DNA of 64,000 nucleotides, from the NCBI GenBank assembly GCA_947165505.1, contig CAMVAT010000006.1, positions 50,738-114,737 on the forward strand. The letters are read 5' to 3'. The notes beneath the pieces were generated by a model. It searched no databases. It saw only the letters and a list, made by a program, of their open reading frames with translations, and was not told the origin of the DNA. This DNA is from an uncultured Prevotellaceae bacterium (GTDB lineage Bacteria > Bacteroidota > Bacteroidia > Bacteroidales > Bacteroidaceae). A program made the position numbers and the translations under genes. Positions 25,828 to 34,119 of the stretch are shown one piece after another; the first letter of the stretch is position 1; every line of letters starts with the position of its first letter.

Positions 25828-25990
25828 AGAAAAAGGATTTTTCTTTTGCTTTCCCGAGTGAGAGTAACTTCGCCACAACGTGGCAAGGTTACGGAAAACG
25901 AGAGCAGAACAAAAGAAACTTGTTTCTTTTTTATGCCGAGACGGAGTAACTTCGGCGAAGCCAAAGTTATGGAATAACGAGAGGAAAGAG
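25797..25990. repeat. Promoter-like palindromic repeat block upstream of the operon
   Basis: Three related stretches each carry TAACTTTG or TAACCTTG next to a CTCTCG-containing spacer: 25797-25827 (perfect), 25884-25913 (TAACCTTG, 18-base spacer, TTTG) and 25962-25988 (TAACTTTG, no TTTG). The second and third boxes sit in imperfect hairpins pairing with GAGTAACTTCG. The same spacer sequence occurs at 1623-1653. It occupies the first half of the 388-base gap 25777-26164, where no gene is seen. Confidence 0.65.
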
Positions 25991-26017
25991 GATGTGTCAA
26001 AGCACTTGGATGATTCC

Positions 26018-26157
26018 TCAACAACGGATTACACGGATTTCACGGATTTACAACTTGCTGATGATCAGCAATAACAAAAATCTGTGCAATCCGTGTAATC
26101 CGTTGTTGATGAGTCATTGCTAATGATCCACAATCCGTGCAATCCGTTGTTGAGAAG
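26018..26157. repeat. Dispersed palindromic repeat (ATCCGTG-type), copy 1
   Basis: An inverted arrangement of CAACAACGGATTACACGG and CCGTGTAATCCGTTGTTG around a TGCTGATGATCAGCA centre, plus a half copy at 26130-26155. Related copies are at 31101-31186 and 59557-59652. It abuts the stop of the HD-domain gene. Confidence 0.75.
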
Positions 26158-26164
26158 TACCCTG

Positions 26165-26701
26165 TCACTCAAACATCTCTGTCCATCGCATGAACCGTTG
26201 CACGCCGGCGTCGCCAAATTTGGCGAGACTGCGGGCGGCCTCGGCGATGGTCTTCTCTCGGTCGAGGCGTGTCTTGGAGTAGAACTTGTCGGCATAACAG
26301 ATGACCTGCTCCTCCAACGTCTCGGGTTGCAGGTCGCGGTGGGGTAGGGGCAGCCCCTGTGCGATGATCTCGTCGAGGGGCAGTCCGGCGCCGGTATGCC
26401 GCTCGCACACGCGGGCATGCCGTTCGTAGCCCTCGGCACGCAGCATCTCGGCACCCAGCAGTCCGTGGCGGATATAGGGCTCGGTGCCATGGCAGAGGAT
26501 GCCGGGCGCGTCGCAGCGGATGATGCCGATGTCGTGGAGCATGGCCGCCTCTTCGATGAATGGCCGGTCTAAATGCAGTTCGGGGTGTTTGTCGGCGATG
26601 CGCAGGGCGCGTCGTGCCACCGACTGGCTGTGAACAACAAGGATGCGGCGCAGGTCCGCATCCTCGTTGTAATATTTGTCTATGATGTGCTGATAGTTCA
26701 T
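26165..26701 (-). CDS. HD-domain phosphohydrolase-like protein
   Basis: 178 residues from ATG 26701 (MNYQHIIDKYY); the very long in-frame extension upstream is a shadow of the next gene. The HD signature is visible as H24 (LVVHSQSV) and the paired HD in EEAAMLHDIGI (H56-D57), with H72 in CHGTEPYIRHG and a later KFYSK. Small single-domain proteins of this type are metal-dependent phosphohydrolases, often on nucleotides; the substrate is unknown. It begins four bases after the stop of the carboxyltransferase gene and is likely cotranscribed with it. Confidence 0.83.
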   Translation of the reverse strand: MNYQHIIDKYYNEDADLRRILVVHSQSVARRALRIADKHPELHLDRPFIEEAAMLHDIGIIRCDAPGILCHGTEPYIRHGLLGAEMLRAEGYERHARVCERHTGAGLPLDEIIAQGLPLPHRDLQPETLEEQVICYADKFYSKTRLDREKTIAEAARSLAKFGDAGVQRFMRWTEMFE

Positions 26702-26705
26702 CGTT

Positions 26706-28481
26706 TTACCTCTCACCTCTTTCAATATAAGCGATGACATCGCCTTTCTGCACCTTGCTGCCCTGTTTGGCGTTGATTTCCACCAGTTTGCCGCCCAGTG
26801 CTGCGGGCACCTCGACGATCTCGCCCCAGGGAGCCTGGATGTAGCAGAAGGCATCGCCCTCTTTGTACTCCTTGCCGATGAAGGGCTCAGCCGTGGGCGC
26901 GCACTCGCCGTCGCCGTTAAACTCCCAGTAAATCTGTCCTTTGACGGGAGCCACCAGCGCGTCGGCCTTGGCGTGCTTGAAGGCGCTGAGCTGCTCGGGC
27001 GACAGTTGCGAACCGAGTTTGGCGTCCTTGGCCTTCTGCAGGTCGGCCAGGAAGTTCTTCTTCGCCTGTCCGCTCTTGAAGTTGCGGTACTGCTCGGGGT
27101 GCATCGCCAGTTCGTAGAGTTCCTCGTCGTCGGGTCCGTATTCCCATCCGTTGTCGTCCATCTCCTTGCGGAAGTCGTCGAGGGCGTTGGGGATGAGTGT
27201 GTGCGGGTCGGCATCGGTGAACTCGCGTCCCTGTTTGGCGGCCAGGTCTTTCAGTTCCTGGTCTATCTCGCCCGGTATGCGGCCGCTCTTGCCCAGGATC
27301 ATGCCCCACATCGAGTCGTCCATCATCACGAATCGTCCCTTGCCCTGCGCCATGGTGAGCAGGTTCATCAGGGCGATGTTCTTCACGTACTGCGAGAAGG
27401 GGGTCACCAGTGGGGGATAGCCCACGCGCGGCCACACGTATGCCACCTCGTCGAACAGCTTCACCAGCATGTCGTCGGTGGTCAGTTCGGGTTCGCCCTT
27501 GGCTTTGAGCGTCTTGTTGATAATGGCGTGTATGCCGGCCAGGTCGGCCATCATCGAGCCCATCATGCCACCGGGCAGTCCGCAGCCAAGCAACAGCGAC
27601 GACATGTGTTTATTGCCGGGGTTGATGAAATAGCCCAGCCAGTCGTCGATGAACTCTTGTGTGAGCGAGCGAGCGCGCATATAGGCGTTCATGTTGATGT
27701 CGGCCACCTCGAATCCTTCGTTTTTGAGCATGCTCTGCACCGAGATGATATCGGGGTGCACCTTGCCCCAGCTCAGCGGTTCGATGGCGGTGTCGATGAT
27801 GTCGCCGCCATTGTTGCACACCTCGAGGATTGAGGCCATGGAGAGTCCCGGTCCGGAGTGTCCGTGATACTGTATGATGATGTCGGGATGCTTGTCTTTG
27901 ATGGCTTTGGTCAGTTTTCCCAACAGTGCGGGCTGTCCGATGCCGGCCATATCTTTCAGGCATATCTCCTCGGCTCCGGCAGCGATCACCTCGTCGGCGA
28001 TGGCACTGTAGTATTCCACCGTATGTACGGGCGAGGTGGTGATGCAGAGCGTGGCCTGTGGGGTCATGCCGGCTGCCTTGGCCCACCGGATGCTGGGTAT
28101 GATGTTGCGGGTGTCGTTCAGGCCGCAGAAGATACGTGGTATGTCCACGCCCTGTGCATGCTTCACTTTGTATTGCAGCTCACGCACATCGTCGGGCACG
28201 GGATACATACGCAGTGCGTTGAGGCCGCGGTCGAGCATGTGTGTTTTGATGCCAGCCTCGTTGAACGGTTTGCAGAAAGCGCGAACGGCGTGGTTGGGGT
28301 TCTCGCCTGCCAGCAGGTTCACCTGCTCGAAGGCACCGCCGTTGGTTTCAACCCGGGCGAAGCATCCCATGTCGATGATGGCGGGTGCTACACGCTCCAA
28401 CTGGTCTTTGCGGGGTTGGAATTTTCCCGACGACTGCCACATGTCGCGATAGACGAGACTGAACTGGATTTTCTTTTTCAT
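26706..28481 (-). CDS. Pyruvate carboxylase subunit B / oxaloacetate decarboxylase alpha-like carboxyltransferase, no biotinyl lysine
   Basis: 591 residues. The N-terminal TIM-barrel carboxyltransferase has YRDMWQSSG (11-19), CLKDMAG with the catalytic K176, and metal ligands in QYHGHSG (H206, H208). A PYC_OADA-type middle domain follows, then a C-terminal lipoyl/biotinyl-like fold (about 515-591). In that fold the expected EAMKM biotinylation hairpin is replaced by IQAPWGE (548-554), so no lysine is available for biotin. The enzyme may use a separate biotin carrier or a different reaction. It is probably part of C3/C4 dicarboxylate metabolism; exact substrate uncertain. Confidence 0.85.
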   Translation of the reverse strand: MKKKIQFSLVYRDMWQSSGKFQPRKDQLERVAPAIIDMGCFARVETNGGAFEQVNLLAGENPNHAVRAFCKPFNEAGIKTHMLDRGLNALRMYPVPDDVRELQYKVKHAQGVDIPRIFCGLNDTRNIIPSIRWAKAAGMTPQATLCITTSPVHTVEYYSAIADEVIAAGAEEICLKDMAGIGQPALLGKLTKAIKDKHPDIIIQYHGHSGPGLSMASILEVCNNGGDIIDTAIEPLSWGKVHPDIISVQSMLKNEGFEVADINMNAYMRARSLTQEFIDDWLGYFINPGNKHMSSLLLGCGLPGGMMGSMMADLAGIHAIINKTLKAKGEPELTTDDMLVKLFDEVAYVWPRVGYPPLVTPFSQYVKNIALMNLLTMAQGKGRFVMMDDSMWGMILGKSGRIPGEIDQELKDLAAKQGREFTDADPHTLIPNALDDFRKEMDDNGWEYGPDDEELYELAMHPEQYRNFKSGQAKKNFLADLQKAKDAKLGSQLSPEQLSAFKHAKADALVAPVKGQIYWEFNGDGECAPTAEPFIGKEYKEGDAFCYIQAPWGEIVEVPAALGGKLVEINAKQGSKVQKGDVIAYIERGER

Positions 28482-28512
28482 GTGTATTTCGTTTTAAGTT
28501 ACATAAGGATTG

Positions 28513-28595
28513 TGCAAAAATACTGTTTTTTTTCCATCTGCCATCACTTCATGCTCTTTTTTTTTGCAAATAAGTAAAAAAACAGTATTTTTGCA
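28513..28595. promoter_or_regulatory. Divergent promoter region inside a perfect 20-bp inverted repeat
   Basis: The 20 bases at 28513-28532 are the exact reverse complement of 28576-28595. Each arm contains TATTTTTG. For the plus-strand gene at 28616 a full promoter is seen: TTTG 28563-28566, 19-base spacer, TATTTTTG 28586-28593. The minus-strand arm (28515-28522) faces the carboxyltransferase gene but has no good TTTG box. Confidence 0.65.
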
Positions 28596-28615
28596 TCGCA
28601 AATTCAGCATCGCAA

Positions 28616-29401
28616 ATGAAAAAGAAACAGATACTTGCCGCCATGGCGGCCGTGGCCTTGGCCGTGTCGTGCGGAGGCAGGCAGGGCGTCGAAGAGGAGG
28701 CACTTCCACAGGTGGCTACCTACGAAGCCGTGGGCGACTCTACTCTCTATGGCTTTGCGTGCGACGGTGGGTCCGACTCGGTCATCGTCTTTATGCACGA
28801 CACCATCAGCGACCCCGTGAGCTACAATATACTCAGTGCCTTACGCCGACGCCAGGTGTATGGCAACCCCACGGTGGGCGACAAGCTGGCGCTCTACCTC
28901 TCGGCCGACGGCCGCGAAGTGCTGCAGGTGGTCGATATCGACGTGCTCAAAGGCACATGGGTGTATCAGGAACTGCCCGAGCCGCGCTTCAAGCGGATGA
29001 CCGACGAGGAGGGCAAGGAGATGGTCCTCTCAGAGGAGGAGCAACACAAGATAGACTCGATGCTGCAGCGGTATATGGTGCCTCGCGAATACGGCATCAC
29101 CTTCAAGCGCGACTTCTCGGCGCAGTCGGTGGGCGGACCGCCGCGGCAATCGACGCTCGACGAGGAGAGCCCCGTGGTCTATCCCCCGCTGAGGCGATAC
29201 AGCGAATGGCACCTGTGGAATGGCAAGTTGATTCTCACCTCGCGGCAGCGTCTTCAGCAGAATGATACGACACAGCAGGCACCGAAGGTGAAGAACGACA
29301 CGGTGGAACTGGTGATGATGCGCCGCGACACGCTGGTGCTCCGTTTTGCCGACCATGTGCGCAACCTGTCGCGCAAGCCCGACTCACTCATGGTGAAATA
29401 G
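28616..29401 (+). CDS. Lipoprotein of unknown function
   Basis: 261 residues starting [21 protein letters not shown]: a lysine-rich start, hydrophobic core and lipobox (AVSC, Cys19), so a membrane-anchored lipoprotein is expected. The mature part opens with acidic residues and is mostly beta-rich in the first half ([21 protein letters not shown]), with a charged helical stretch ([22 protein letters not shown]) in the middle. I do not recognise the family. It overlaps the 3' end of the convergent queF gene by 18 bases. Confidence 0.75.
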   Translation: MKKKQILAAMAAVALAVSCGGRQGVEEEALPQVATYEAVGDSTLYGFACDGGSDSVIVFMHDTISDPVSYNILSALRRRQVYGNPTVGDKLALYLSADGREVLQVVDIDVLKGTWVYQELPEPRFKRMTDEEGKEMVLSEEEQHKIDSMLQRYMVPREYGITFKRDFSAQSVGGPPRQSTLDEESPVVYPPLRRYSEWHLWNGKLILTSRQRLQQNDTTQQAPKVKNDTVELVMMRRDTLVLRFADHVRNLSRKPDSLMVK

Positions 29402-29839
29402 TCGCTCTTGTGCCAGCTGCTCGTATTTCGTGCCCTTGCGGCCGTAGTTGGCGTAGGGGTAGATGCTGATGCCGCCGCGGGGCACAAACAGTCCGAGCAC
29501 CTCGATATACTTGGGGTCCATCAGGCGTACGAGGTCTTTCATGATGACGTTGACACAGTCTTCGTGGAAACTGCCGTGGTTGCGGAAGCTGAACAGATAC
29601 AGTTTCAGGCTCTTGCTCTCTACCATGCGCCGGTCGGGAATGTAACTGATGCGTATCTCGGCGAAGTCGGGCTGGCCTGTCACCGGACAGAGGGCCGTGA
29701 ACTCGGGGCAGTTGAAGCGTACCCAGTAGTCGTTGTCTTGGTGCTGGTTCTCGAATGTCTCGAGCACGTCGGGGGTGTAGGTCGAGGCAATCGTCGCCTC
29801 ATGACCCAGCAGTTTCAGATGTTCTTGTTTTCTATCCAT
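29384..29839 (-). CDS. queF: NADPH-dependent 7-cyano-7-deazaguanine reductase (preQ0 reductase)
   Basis: 151 residues from ATG 29839 ([10 protein letters not shown]), a short type I QueF. It reduces preQ0 to preQ1 in queuosine biosynthesis. The catalytic cysteine lies in [13 protein letters not shown] (C51), and the QueF motif [20 protein letters not shown] is at about 74-93. It has its own -7 element upstream at 29890-29897. No other que genes are nearby. Confidence 0.95.
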   Translation of the reverse strand: MDRKQEHLKLLGHEATIASTYTPDVLETFENQHQDNDYWVRFNCPEFTALCPVTGQPDFAEIRISYIPDRRMVESKSLKLYLFSFRNHGSFHEDCVNVIMKDLVRLMDPKYIEVLGLFVPRGGISIYPYANYGRKGTKYEQLAQERLFHHE

Positions 29840-29889
29840 TGTTTCTTGTTTTTTAAGAGGTTTCCAAGTACTCTTCGTAAAAAGCGGTG

Positions 29890-29940
29890 CAAAGGTACGA
29901 AGAAAAGTAAAAAAGTAAAAGAGTAAAAAAGTAAAAATAA
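29890..29940 (-). promoter_or_regulatory. -7 element of queF next to an 8-bp GTAAAAAA array
   Basis: TACCTTTG on the minus strand at 29897-29890. Directly upstream lies a short array GTAAAAAA, GTAAAAGA, GTAAAAAA, GTAAAAAT (about 29907-29938) that covers the -33 region, so no clear TTTG box is present. Confidence 0.45.
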
Positions 29941-29996
29941 CGATTGAAAGGTATAAAGGCGGTTGAAAAGTAAATGAAAGTAAACAATATTGACAA

Positions 29997-31103
29997 ATGA
30001 AGAAAAAACTTTTTTGTATGATGGCCATGCTCTTGTCGGGATTATGGGCGGTGGCGCAAGACCAGACGTTTACGGTATCTGGCGAGGTGCGTTCGGATGT
30101 GAAAGAGGTGATTATCACCATGAGAGCGCAGAAACCCGTGGAGATAGCACGTGTACCGGTGCAGTCGGGGCTCTTCACCTATACGGGCACACAGCCCAAG
30201 GATGCCGTCCTGGGTGTGGGCACTGACAAGTATTACCAGCCGTTTGTCAACGATGGCACGCCGTTGCAGGTGTTCTTCGTGGATAACGTGAACGGCGACA
30301 TGAAGGTGGAGGGCATGCCGCTGCTGGTGATGGCGGGCTCGGACCAGAATATACAGTTTGCGAAGGCCGACCGCGAGATCAGTAAATACAATGATGAGTT
30401 CTCTGCCACCCTTGCCCAACTGCAGGCGCAGGCCACGCCCGACAATCTGGAGCAGCTTCAAGAGCAGGCCATGGCGGCTTCGCAAAAGGCGATCGACGGC
30501 ATGGTGGCGGAGTTGATGAAATACCGCTCAACGCTCATTCCCGTGGCCTATCTGCCCGATTTGTCGCAGATGATGACCTACAGCCAGTTGAAGGAGTTCA
30601 TGACACCTGATGCTCCTTACTACAACCACCCGCAGCTGGAGCAGGTGAAGAGCGTGTTCGAGGCGATGTCGCTGAAACAGCCGGGACAGCCCTACCACGA
30701 TGTCACTGCCAACGATATGTATGGCCGCGAGCATAAACTGAGCGAGTATTGCGGCAGGGGCAACTACGTGCTGGTAGATTTCTGGGCCAGCTGGTGCGGA
30801 CCGTGCCGTCAGGAGATGCCTACGGTGGTAGAGTGCTACAACCTGTATCATGGGAAGAAGAATTTCGAGGTGGTGGGCATCTCGCTCGATGAGAAAGAGG
30901 GCGCATGGAAGGCTGCCGTGACGAAATTGGGCATGGCATGGCCTCAGCTCTGCGACCTGAAAGGGTGGTCGAGTCCGGCTGCCGCCGCCTACGGTGTGCA
31001 GGCCATCCCGTCTAACGTGCTCGTTGACCCTCAGGGGCAGATCATTGCTACCGACCTGAGGGGCGAACAGCTGAAGGCCACCCTCGCCGAGTTGTTTGAG
31101 TGA
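29997..31103 (+). CDS. Secreted TlpA/ResA-like thioredoxin-fold protein with an N-terminal DUF4369-type domain
   Basis: 368 residues with a signal peptide (cleavage near AVAQ-DQ, residue 21). A beta-rich N-terminal domain (about 25-120) of the DUF4369 sort is followed by a helical linker and a C-terminal thioredoxin fold. The redox motif WCGPC is at 266-270 and the cis-Pro is in [10 protein letters not shown]. It would act in the periplasm in disulfide reduction or exchange, as ResA/TlpA proteins do. No clear promoter is seen in the 157 bases upstream. It stands alone; its partner is unknown. Confidence 0.87.
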   Translation: MKKKLFCMMAMLLSGLWAVAQDQTFTVSGEVRSDVKEVIITMRAQKPVEIARVPVQSGLFTYTGTQPKDAVLGVGTDKYYQPFVNDGTPLQVFFVDNVNGDMKVEGMPLLVMAGSDQNIQFAKADREISKYNDEFSATLAQLQAQATPDNLEQLQEQAMAASQKAIDGMVAELMKYRSTLIPVAYLPDLSQMMTYSQLKEFMTPDAPYYNHPQLEQVKSVFEAMSLKQPGQPYHDVTANDMYGREHKLSEYCGRGNYVLVDFWASWCGPCRQEMPTVVECYNLYHGKKNFEVVGISLDEKEGAWKAAVTKLGMAWPQLCDLKGWSSPAAAAYGVQAIPSNVLVDPQGQIIATDLRGEQLKATLAELFE

Positions 31104-31186
31104 TTTCACAGATTTTTGTTATTGCTGATAATCAGCAAGTTGTAAATCCGTGAAATCCTTGGAATCCGTTGTTGATGAGAAATCCA
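31101..31186. repeat. Dispersed palindromic repeat (ATCCGTG-type), copy 2
   Basis: The centre TGCTGATAATCAGCA is flanked by TTTCACAGATTTTTGTT and AAATCCGTGAAATCC, ending GTTGATGAGAAATCC, which is shared with the copy at 59557. It overlaps the stop region of the thioredoxin gene. Confidence 0.75.
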
Positions 31187-31410
31187 CGTGTTTTGGCTCA
31201 TCCTCCTTTTTTTGGTCTCCTTTTCCTCCGCGGCGGTTTTTGTCCATCCGCGGCGGTCTTGTCTTGTGTGGCATCTGATTGGTGGCCGAAAAAATGATTT
31301 ATGTCAATGATTCTTGTTTTTAACTTTATTAAATAAATAATGTCACGAAAAACTTTTGTGTTCCCCTCGATTTGCAGTAACTTTGCATCAATTTTCCAAT
31401 ATCGTATTTT
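31104..31410. other. Intergenic region before the IMP cyclohydrolase gene
   Basis: This 307-base gap holds the palindromic repeat (to 31186), a direct repeat TCCGCGGCGGT around 31227-31258, an AT-rich stretch, and the promoter at 31355-31385. There is no gene. Confidence 0.6.
31355..31385 (+). promoter_or_regulatory. Promoter of the IMP cyclohydrolase-mre operon
   Basis: TTTG 31355-31358, 19-base spacer, TAACTTTG 31378-31385, 25 bases before the ATG at 31411. No other promoter is seen down to rodA. Confidence 0.75.
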
Positions 31411-32004
31411 ATGGCAGACAGAAAACAAATAAAAACAGCGCTCATTTCCGTGTTTCATAAAGACGGACTGGACGAGCTGCTCAAGAAATTGAATGAAGAA
31501 GGAGTGAAGTTCCTCTCTACAGGTGGAACGCAGAAGTTTATCGAGTCGCTGGGCTATGAGTGCCAGACAGTGGAGAGTGTCACCACCTATCCCTCTATCC
31601 TGGGAGGCCGTGTGAAAACATTGCATCCCAAAGTGTTCGGCGGCATCTTGGGTCGTCGCGACCTGGAGAGCGACCGCGAGCAGATGGCTCAATATGAGAT
31701 ACCCGAGATAGACTTGGTCGTGGTGGATCTCTACCCGTTTGAAGATACCGTGAAGAGCGGCGCCTCAGAGGCCGACATCATCGAGAAAATCGACATCGGC
31801 GGCATCTCGCTCATCCGTGCCGGTGCTAAAAACTTCAATGACGTGGTCATCGTGCCGAGCAAGGCTGAATATGGCGTGCTGCTCGACATCCTCAAAGAGA
31901 AGGGGGCCGCTACCGACTTGGCCGACCGCAGGATGTTTGCCACACGCGCCTTTGGCGTCAGTTCACATTACGACACCGCGATACACCAGTATTTCGCAAA
32001 ATAA
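31411..32004 (+). CDS. Free-standing IMP cyclohydrolase (PurH N-terminal domain only)
   Basis: 197 residues that match only the MGS-like N-terminal domain of PurH: STGGTQKFIESLG, LGGRVKTLHPKVFGGILGRR, LYPFEDTV, IDIGGISLIRAGAKNF, and the domain end RAFGVSSHYDTAIHQYFAK. That domain closes FAICAR to IMP. Bifunctional PurH proteins are about 510 residues and carry the AICAR transformylase after this point; here the stop codon falls exactly at the domain boundary. The transformylase must be encoded elsewhere. It is the first gene of the operon leading into mreB. Confidence 0.9.
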   Translation: MADRKQIKTALISVFHKDGLDELLKKLNEEGVKFLSTGGTQKFIESLGYECQTVESVTTYPSILGGRVKTLHPKVFGGILGRRDLESDREQMAQYEIPEIDLVVVDLYPFEDTVKSGASEADIIEKIDIGGISLIRAGAKNFNDVVIVPSKAEYGVLLDILKEKGAATDLADRRMFATRAFGVSSHYDTAIHQYFAK

Positions 32005-32081
32005 GAGGTGAGAGGTAAGAGGTGAGAGGTAAGAGGTAAGAGGTAAGAGGTGAGAGGTAAGAGGTAAGAGGTAAGAGATTA
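32005..32081. repeat. Tandem 7-bp array (GAGGTAA/GAGGTGA)
   Basis: Ten perfect heptamers plus a final GAGATTA, starting at the base after the IMP cyclohydrolase stop codon (TAA at 32002-32004). Confidence 0.9.
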
Positions 32082-32105
32082 CTCCATTGACAGAGTATTG
32101 TCTAC

Positions 32106-32175
32106 ACTCCCAAACTCCCAACCCCCACACTCCCAAACTCCCAGACTCCCACACTCCCAAACACTCAAACTCCCT
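32106..32175. repeat. Tandem 8-bp array (ACTCCCAN)
   Basis: Octamers ACTCCCAA, ACTCCCAG and ACTCCCAC, with irregular units. A related array lies at 55498-55545. It sits just upstream of mreB in the presumed polycistronic leader. Confidence 0.8.
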
Positions 32176-32195
32176 CAAAAAATCAAACAAGAAAT

Positions 32196-33218
32196 ATGGG
32201 ATTTTTTTCATTTATACAAGAGATAGCGATGGACCTCGGCACCGCCAACACCATCATCATCAGCGATGATAAGATAGTGGTTGACGAGCCCTCTGTGGTG
32301 GCACTCGACCGGCGCACCGACAAGATGATTGCCGTGGGCGAGAAAGCCAAACTGATGTATGAGAAGACACACGACAATATACGAACCATCCGTCCGCTGC
32401 GCGATGGCGTGATCGCCGACTTCACAGCCTGCGAACAGATGATGCGCGGACTCATCAAGATGGTGCATTCGGGCAGCAGGCTGTTCTCGCCCTCGCTGCG
32501 AATGGTCATCGGCGTGCCCTCGGGCGCCTCTGAGGTGGAGCTGCGTGCCGTGCGCGACTCGGCCGAGCATGCCGACGGGCGTGATGTCTATCTGATCTTC
32601 GAACCGATGGCCGCTGCTATCGGTATCGGCATTGATGTGGAGGCGCCTGAAGGCAACATGATTGTTGACATCGGTGGCGGTAGCACCGAGATTGCCGTCA
32701 TCTCGCTCGGAGGTATCGTGTCTAACAACTCCATCCGCACCGCCGGCGACGACCTGACCGCCGACATTCAGGAGTATATGAGCCGTCAGCATAATGTGAA
32801 GGTATCGGAGCGTATGGCCGAGCGTATCAAGATACACGTGGGAAGCGCCCTCACCGACCTGGGCGACGAGACTCCCGAAGACTATATCGTGCACGGTCCT
32901 AACCGTATTACCGCACTGCCCATGGAGGTGCCTGTCTGCTATCAGGAGATAGCGCACTGCCTGGACAAGACCATCGCCAAGATAGAGAATGCCGTGCTTT
33001 CGGCCTTGGAGAGCACACCGCCAGAGCTCTATGCCGATATCGTGCACAACGGTATCTATCTGACCGGTGGCGGCGCACTGCTGCGCGGACTCGACAAGCG
33101 TCTGCACGATAAGATACATATCCCGTTCCATATCGCCGAAGACCCCTTGCACAGTGTGGCCAAGGGTGCCGGCGTGGCTCTGAAAAACGTGGACCGCTTC
33201 TCATTCCTGATGAGATAG
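32196..33218 (+). CDS. mreB: Rod-shape-determining actin homolog MreB
   Basis: 340 residues, full length. The actin-type nucleotide motifs are visible: AMDLGTANTIII (phosphate 1, about 10-21), VDIGGGSTEIAVISLGG (phosphate 2, near 155-171) and YLTGGGALLRGLDKRL (adenosine, near 288-303). It polymerises under the membrane and directs lateral wall synthesis together with the products of the four genes that follow. Confidence 0.97.
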   Translation: MGFFSFIQEIAMDLGTANTIIISDDKIVVDEPSVVALDRRTDKMIAVGEKAKLMYEKTHDNIRTIRPLRDGVIADFTACEQMMRGLIKMVHSGSRLFSPSLRMVIGVPSGASEVELRAVRDSAEHADGRDVYLIFEPMAAAIGIGIDVEAPEGNMIVDIGGGSTEIAVISLGGIVSNNSIRTAGDDLTADIQEYMSRQHNVKVSERMAERIKIHVGSALTDLGDETPEDYIVHGPNRITALPMEVPVCYQEIAHCLDKTIAKIENAVLSALESTPPELYADIVHNGIYLTGGGALLRGLDKRLHDKIHIPFHIAEDPLHSVAKGAGVALKNVDRFSFLMR

Positions 33219-33234
33219 AAAAACGTCTGGGCCG

Positions 33235-34107
33235 GTGCGTAACCTGTTAGAATTCCTCTCACGCCACAACCACTGGTTTGTATTTTTATTATTAGAGGTG
33301 GTGGGGCTGGTGTTGCTGTTTCAGTACAGCAACTACCACGCCAGTGTGTGGATTTCATCGGCCAACGCCGTCACCGGCAAGGTGATGGAGGCGGATGCCT
33401 GGGTCACGTCGTTCTTTCACATGCGGGGAGAGAACGAAGCCCTGACGGTACGCAACTTACAACTGGAACAAGAGGTGCTTGCGCTGCGCAATGAGCTCGA
33501 TGCCGTGCACCGGCGCGACACGACATTGCAAGACCGATCGCGGCAGGTCGTCTTCGACTCACTGCAGACCATACCCGCCAAAGTGGTGGGCAACTCCGTG
33601 CACCGTGTGAACAACATGATGACCATCGACAGGGGAGAGGCCGACGGTGTGAAGGCCGACATGGGGGTGGCCTGCGGCACCGGCGTGGTGGGCATCGTCT
33701 ATCTCACCTCGGCGCATTATGCCGTGGTGCTGCCCGTGCTCAATGAGAAGTCGAATATCAGTTGCGCCATCCAGGGCCGTGGCTATTTCGGCTATCTGCA
33801 CTGGAACGGCGGCCTGACCAATGAGGCCTATCTGGATGACGTGCCCCGGCATGCTAAGTTCGAGTTAGGCGATACCATCGTCACCAGCGGTTATTCGTCG
33901 GTATTCCCCGGCGGCCTGATGGTAGGCACTGTGACCGAGCAGTTAGACTCGCGCGACGGTCTGTCGTACCGGTTGAAGGTGCAGCTGGCCACTGACTATG
34001 CGCAGCTGCGCAATGTGAGTGTCATCCGATATGAGCATCGTCAGGAACAGGCCGAACTGGAACAGAAAGCGGCCGAGGCCCTCGATGTGGATGTCAATAA
34101 ACAATAA
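33235..34107 (+). CDS. mreC: Rod-shape-determining protein MreC
   Basis: 290 residues from a GTG start 17 bases after mreB. It has a short cytoplasmic N-terminus, one membrane helix (about 14-31), a coiled coil (ENEALTVRNLQLEQEVLALRNELD) and a periplasmic beta domain. GEADGVKADMGVACGTGVVGIVY and LGDTIVTSGYSSVFPGGLMVG are the usual MreC landmarks. It links MreB to PBP2 in the periplasm. GTG is the only start that keeps the full membrane anchor. Confidence 0.95.
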   Translation: MRNLLEFLSRHNHWFVFLLLEVVGLVLLFQYSNYHASVWISSANAVTGKVMEADAWVTSFFHMRGENEALTVRNLQLEQEVLALRNELDAVHRRDTTLQDRSRQVVFDSLQTIPAKVVGNSVHRVNNMMTIDRGEADGVKADMGVACGTGVVGIVYLTSAHYAVVLPVLNEKSNISCAIQGRGYFGYLHWNGGLTNEAYLDDVPRHAKFELGDTIVTSGYSSVFPGGLMVGTVTEQLDSRDGLSYRLKVQLATDYAQLRNVSVIRYEHRQEQAELEQKAAEALDVDVNKQ

Positions 34108-34119
34108 GGGAGGAGTGGC

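Noticed and set aside
26702..27214. 171-codon N-terminal extension of the HD-domain frame
   Set aside because: Low-complexity Ser/Thr/Arg sequence that is an out-of-frame reading of the carboxyltransferase gene; ATG 26701 fits the domain.
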